Assembly (NCBI GenBank): GCA_024233785.1
Contig: JACKPD010000018.1
Coordinates: 1 to 55,420 of the forward strand
Direction of reading: 5' to 3'
Source: Spirochaetales bacterium
GTDB taxonomy: Bacteria; Spirochaetota; Spirochaetia; CADAEX01
DNA: 55,420 bases
Part shown: in pieces, positions 51,878 to 55,420 of the stretch
How positions within the stretch are numbered: the first letter of the stretch is position 1
Layout: every line of letters starts with the position of its first letter
Program-made: the position numbers and the translations under genes
Notes under the pieces: generated by a model
The model's database searches: none
Told to the model about the DNA's origin: nothing
The model's input: the letters and a program-made list of their open reading frames with translations, nothing else

Positions 51878-53308
51878 TTAATCAACCACCCTTATTTCAC
51901 CCCTTACCATTCCCATCCAGCAGGAATAGCTGATAGTCCCGGCCTGCTGAGGAGTAAAACTGATTTTATTTTCACCTTTTTTCAGGCTGAATCTGGCATT
52001 GGCTGATGGTATTATAATAGCATTTGTACAGCCTGTAATCTGGTCGCCCCAGATTGTCCATTCTACCGGAACACCTTTCCTTACTTCCAGAATTGACGGT
52101 TCAAAACCCTGAAAGGTCACATGCATCTCGATTTTCTGGACACCTTCAGCCGGAAGAAAATTTTCAGCAGTCATATTGCCGCCGCTATTGGCTGAATTTC
52201 CGCCAAAAATATTTCCGCTGTAGCCAAACAGGGGAATTGCAGCCAAAAAAGTCATAATTGCGAAAAATCCTATAAGAATTCCTGACGCTCTCTGAATAAC
52301 AACTGCCCCGCTTCTCCTTGACCAGCCTGCTGTCAGTCCCGCGGCAAACAGAACCGGCAATGTACCGAGACTGAAAGCCAGCATTATTAGCGAACCGGTC
52401 AGGAAAGAACTGCTTCCCAGAGCCGTGAGCTGCATACTTTGTGTAAAACCGCAGGGAAGAAAAAAAGTCATCGCTCCCAGCAGCAGAGGTGCTGAGGGAT
52501 TTTTGCTGCTTTTCAACATTCCCATTGCATTTGACAGGAAAGACGGCATTCTGAATCCCGCTCTTTCAAGATATTTGCCTGCACCTAAAATAGCAAGGGC
52601 GGAAGTCATCAGCATAACAGCAAGTATTATTTCAAAAAATCCCAATGCCGGACCTTTAACTGACAGTGAACCGCCGGCAAGACCCAGCATTCCTCCAAGA
52701 ATTGTAAAACCAGCAATCCTCCCTGCCTGAAATAAAATATTAGGCTTGAGAACCGCTTTGAAACTTTTTTCACCTGCAGCATTCTGAGAAAGAATCGAGA
52801 ATGATATTACAATCGATCCGACTACCGCAAGACAGGAACTAACTGATGCGGCAAATCCCATTATTACAGCCAGCAAAAGGCTTCCGGTATCCCCGCTTCC
52901 GGATAATATCCCGGGAAATGAGACAATTCCGGAATTCTGCAAAAAAATAAAAAAAACAATTACTATTCCTGAAGCAATAAAGGATTTAATCCAGCTGAAA
53001 ATGCTAATGTCCTGAACAGATTTACCTTCCGGAGCTTTTTTTCCCTTATCACTCAGAGAACCATTATCATCACCGCATTCAAATTCACTGATACTGAAGC
53101 CATAGGGTGCAAGCTTTTCACCTGCTGCGGAAATTGAAGGGTATGCCGCTCCTTTATCCAGATTCAGCACAGCCTGTTCAGCTGAAAGAGATACCATTAC
53201 ATTCTCAACGCCGGGGAGTGATGATAATTCCTGTTTTACAAGCTGTGCACATGATGCACAATGCATTCCCTTAATTTTCCATAAAATCCTGATGTTATTT
53301 TTATTCAT
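51878..53308 (-). CDS. HMA / SafE-type membrane / cupredoxin fusion protein
   Basis: The 476-residue protein fuses three modules. Residues 8-75 form a heavy-metal-associated domain with CxxC (GMHCASC, C17 and C20). Residues 105-365 hold about seven membrane segments of the CcdA/SafE/UreH type, with VSSCLAVVGS and FFLPCGFTQ. The last 95 residues look like a cupredoxin (PVEWTIWGDQITGC... and SYSCWMGMVRGEI) with Cys and Met ligands but no obvious His. I infer that it moves or delivers copper in the periplasm. It is 3 bases after csoR and downstream of copA. Confidence 0.85.
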   Translation of the reverse strand: MNKNNIRILWKIKGMHCASCAQLVKQELSSLPGVENVMVSLSAEQAVLNLDKGAAYPSISAAGEKLAPYGFSISEFECGDDNGSLSDKGKKAPEGKSVQDISIFSWIKSFIASGIVIVFFIFLQNSGIVSFPGILSGSGDTGSLLLAVIMGFAASVSSCLAVVGSIVISFSILSQNAAGEKSFKAVLKPNILFQAGRIAGFTILGGMLGLAGGSLSVKGPALGFFEIILAVMLMTSALAILGAGKYLERAGFRMPSFLSNAMGMLKSSKNPSAPLLLGAMTFFLPCGFTQSMQLTALGSSSFLTGSLIMLAFSLGTLPVLFAAGLTAGWSRRSGAVVIQRASGILIGFFAIMTFLAAIPLFGYSGNIFGGNSANSGGNMTAENFLPAEGVQKIEMHVTFQGFEPSILEVRKGVPVEWTIWGDQITGCTNAIIIPSANARFSLKKGENKISFTPQQAGTISYSCWMGMVRGEIRVVD

Positions 53309-53311
53309 TTT

Positions 53312-53584
53312 TTATTCCACATAAGTTTCAAGAATCTTCATTATTTCATTCAGTTTTTCATCTGAATCCTTATTGCTTACAGCATCTACAACACAGGTTG
53401 ACATATGCTGCCTCAGAATAGTCAGGTTAGCCTTTTTCAGGATTCCCTGTACTGCAATAATCTGTCTGGATACATCGACACAATATCTATCCTCATTTAT
53501 CATAGTAATAATTGCATCAACATGACCTTTCGCGGTTTTTAGAAGATTCAGTGCTTTAATACTTTCAGCTGTAGTATGATTCAT
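53312..53584 (-). CDS. csoR: CsoR-family copper-sensing repressor
   Basis: The 90-residue all-helical repressor has the metal ligands at C35, H60 and C64 (RYCVDVSRQ... RQHMSTCV), the Cu(I) pattern of CsoR rather than the formaldehyde or nickel types. It probably represses its own unit and copA until copper binds. A TATAAT box lies at 53616-53611, but I find no strong -35. GGGGG serves as the ribosome-binding site before the ATG; the same GGGGGTAT could be a half operator (uncertain). Confidence 0.92.
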   Translation of the reverse strand: MNHTTAESIKALNLLKTAKGHVDAIITMINEDRYCVDVSRQIIAVQGILKKANLTILRQHMSTCVVDAVSNKDSDEKLNEIMKILETYVE

Positions 53585-53708
53585 TTATACCCCCAGAATT
53601 ATTATTTTAAATTATATAAACCAGCTTTGAAACGAAAAATCTTAAAGTTTTTCATATTCATTCTTCCGGCTTGATGCTGTACTCAATGTTTCAGCTGAAA
53701 TCATGGTT

Positions 53709-55420
53709 TTATTTTTTAAAATGCTTTAATCTGAGAGCATTACTTACCACGGAAACAGAGGAAAGAGACATTGCCCCTGCCGCGAGAATCGGGTTAAGCA
53801 GCGGCCCTCCAAATAAGGTCAGGATACCCGCAGCAACCGGTATCAGCAGTACATTATATCCGAATGCCCAGAAAAGGTTCTGCTTGATATTTTTCAAAAC
53901 AGCCTTTGAAAGTTTTATAGCAGATACAACATCCCTGATGTCGCTGTGAACAAGAATAATATCCGCACTTTCAATTGCCACATCTGTACCGCTTCCTATT
54001 GCAATCCCTACATCAGCTGCGGCAAGCGCCGGAGCATCATTTATTCCGTCTCCTACCATGGCAACTTTAAAACCTCCAGTCATAAGCCTCTCAACTTCAA
54101 AAGCTTTGTCCTCAGGGAGAACTTCAGCCCTGACTTCATCAATACCAGCTTCGACTGCAATTGCTTCCGCGACTTTTCTATTGTCGCCGGTAAGCATGAA
54201 AGATTTTATACCGAGTTTTTTAAGCTCCGCAACAGCTTCACAGCTTTCTTCTTTCAGCTTGTCCCTGACAGCAATAAGACCTTCAAGCCTCCAGGTACCG
54301 TCTTCTTTTGATGCCATATAAACCGGTGTCTTACCTTTATAAGCCAAAGCTTCTCCCTGCTGGATAAGATTTTCCGCTTCAAGTGTATCCAGAGATACAC
54401 CCTCCTTGATAAGCAGTTTTTTTGTTCCAATCAATATATCAGTAATACCTTGAATTCCTTTAACCCGTACTGATATTCCACCGCCGGGGACTGCATTAAA
54501 ATCTGATACTTCTGAGAAAACCAGATTCTCTTCCTGTGCTTTCCTTATTATGGCATCCCCAAGAGGATGACCTGATGAAGTTTCTGCTGAAGCCATTACT
54601 CCCAGAATCTCAGATCTTCCAAGCTTTAGGGATATAATATCAGTAACTTCCGGCTTTCCTACGGTTAGTGTCCCAGTTTTATCAAAAACAACGGCATTAA
54701 TCCCGGCTGCTGTCTGGAGCGCCTCACCTGTTTTAACAAGTATTCCAAATTCAGCTCCCCGACCGGTGCCTACCATTATTGCTGTAGGTGTTGCAAGTCC
54801 CAGAGCACAAGGACATGCAATAAGCAAAACTGCTGTAAGTACTGTCATTGAAAACGGTAAACCTGCTCCTGATAAAAACCATACAGTTGCCGATAACAAA
54901 GCAGTAATCATCACTGCAGGAACAAACCATGCAGAAACTTCGTCGGCAAGTTTTGCTATCGGAGCTTTACTGTTTTGAGCATCTTCTACAAGTTTTATTA
55001 TCCTTGCTATAGTTGTATCACGGCCTACGCGTGTAGCCTTAAACAGAAAACTGCCGTTTTTATTAATACTCCCGCCAGTTACACTTGAGCCGACCGATTT
55101 TTCAACAGGCATACTCTCTCCGGTAAGCATAGATTCATCAACGGAGCTGAAACCTTCAGTAACCAATCCATCAACTGGTATTCTGGCTCCAGGTTTTACC
55201 CTTATCAGATCTTCCGGCTCAAGTTCTGATACTGCTGTTTCCTTTTCCTCTCCATTCACAATGAGAATAGCATTTTCAGGAGTGAGGTTTAAAAGTGCCT
55301 TGATAGATCTACCGGTTTTTCTCTTTGCCCTGCTCTCAAGGATTTTTCCAAGCAGAATAAGAGTTATTATAACTCCGGCAGTTTCAAAATACAGCTGTTC
55401 AACAGCTTTTAAATTTCCAT
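53709..55420 (-). CDS. copA: Copper-transporting P1B-type ATPase CopA, 5' part missing
   Basis: The frame is open to the right edge (about 570 codons present), so the N-terminal metal-binding domains and first membrane segments lie outside. It shows the CPC membrane motif (LIACPCALGLATP), DKTGTLT phosphorylation site, SSGHPLG (the HP motif), GDGINDAPALA, and the Cu(I)-specific later segments (AFGYNVLLIPVAAG and MSLSSVSVVSNALRL). These mark a Cu(I)/Ag(I) exporter. It heads the minus-strand copper cluster with csoR and the fusion protein. Confidence 0.95.
   Translation of the reverse strand, partial: GNLKAVEQLYFETAGVIITLILLGKILESRAKRKTGRSIKALLNLTPENAILIVNGEEKETAVSELEPEDLIRVKPGARIPVDGLVTEGFSSVDESMLTGESMPVEKSVGSSVTGGSINKNGSFLFKATRVGRDTTIARIIKLVEDAQNSKAPIAKLADEVSAWFVPAVMITALLSATVWFLSGAGLPFSMTVLTAVLLIACPCALGLATPTAIMVGTGRGAEFGILVKTGEALQTAAGINAVVFDKTGTLTVGKPEVTDIISLKLGRSEILGVMASAETSSGHPLGDAIIRKAQEENLVFSEVSDFNAVPGGGISVRVKGIQGITDILIGTKKLLIKEGVSLDTLEAENLIQQGEALAYKGKTPVYMASKEDGTWRLEGLIAVRDKLKEESCEAVAELKKLGIKSFMLTGDNRKVAEAIAVEAGIDEVRAEVLPEDKAFEVERLMTGGFKVAMVGDGINDAPALAAADVGIAIGSGTDVAIESADIILVHSDIRDVVSAIKLSKAVLKNIKQNLFWAFGYNVLLIPVAAGILTLFGGPLLNPILAAGAMSLSSVSVVSNALRLKHFKK

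Noticed and set aside
53585..53600. TACCCCC stretch upstream of csoR as a CsoR operator
   Set aside because: Only one half-site is visible, and GGGGG is needed as the ribosome-binding site; no matching second half is seen.
53689..53700. Palindrome TTTCAGCTGAAA after copA
   Set aside because: Short palindromes of this type are expected by chance; it has no T run and no position relative to a promoter.

Overview
The window reads as chromosomal DNA of a free-living or commensal spirochaete from the Treponema/Spirochaeta side of the phylum. The main marker is a complete FlaB-type periplasmic flagellin (16603-17475) with the spirochaete N-terminus INHNLSAMFA. Supporting markers are a small PUR-domain protein like Borrelia BpuR, a very large uncharacterised 639-residue protein, the mltG-dnaG-rpoD order, and many lipoproteins. 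The assignment is made from reading the sequence; no database search was possible. Nearly all the sequence is coding, with tight operons and 4-base ATGA/GTGA overlaps. I see no insertion sequence, prophage, CRISPR array or plasmid feature.

Layout. (1) 1-8173, minus strand: a giant OmpA-anchored surface protein with eight SPNxDG repeats, then mltG, dnaG and the start of rpoD, which runs off the left edge. (2) 8281-11527: a metallo-beta-lactamase-fold hydrolase with a TTG-started 53-residue partner, a Cys-cluster protein, a tRNA-Thr/tRNA-Tyr unit with its own promoter and terminator, and map. (3) 11617-13920, plus strand: HAD hydrolase, SPFH-like membrane protein and HIT protein. Facing them are the 639-residue protein and thiamine pyrophosphokinase. 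(4) 16524-17546: flaB with a sigma-28-type promoter, a leader hairpin carrying a near-perfect CsrA site, and a terminator. (5) 17634-20923: CCA-adding enzyme, rnc, acpP, rpmF, coaD. (6) 21058-22359: a lipoprotein and a HEAT-repeat protein.

(7) 22467-34711 is a housekeeping block on the minus strand: smc, two envelope proteins (one apparently starting at CTG), ffh, rpsP, khpA, rimM, trmD and rplS. These are followed by a FliK-like protein, a FlhB C-terminal-domain paralogue, an HD-GYP protein and yraN. This matches the classic smc-ffh-rpsP-ylqC-rimM-trmD-rplS-rnhB-ylqG-ylqH neighbourhood of Bacillus and links the flagellar export machinery to translation genes. rnhB lies divergent to smc.

(8) 34726-45502: PUR protein, tRNA-Gly, a three-gene iron-type ABC importer, a nitroreductase, a ribose-type ABC importer whose binding-protein gene converges on its ATPase and permease genes, and a membrane HD-GYP protein. 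(9) 45525-51797: acid phosphatase, ndk, small basic protein, DMT-type membrane protein, thioesterase, Old Yellow Enzyme, DUF2784, DUF554 and metY. (10) 51878-55420: a copper-handling cluster with an HMA/SafE/cupredoxin fusion, CsoR, and CopA (cut by the right edge).

The points most worth following are the CsrA-type hairpin in the flaB leader, the CTG-started lipoprotein, the short SMC without a recognisable hinge, the barrel/Ig/OmpA giant, the overlapping divergent promoters with an inverted repeat between smc and rnhB, and the copper fusion protein. No single locus looks like an obvious new defence or mobile system.
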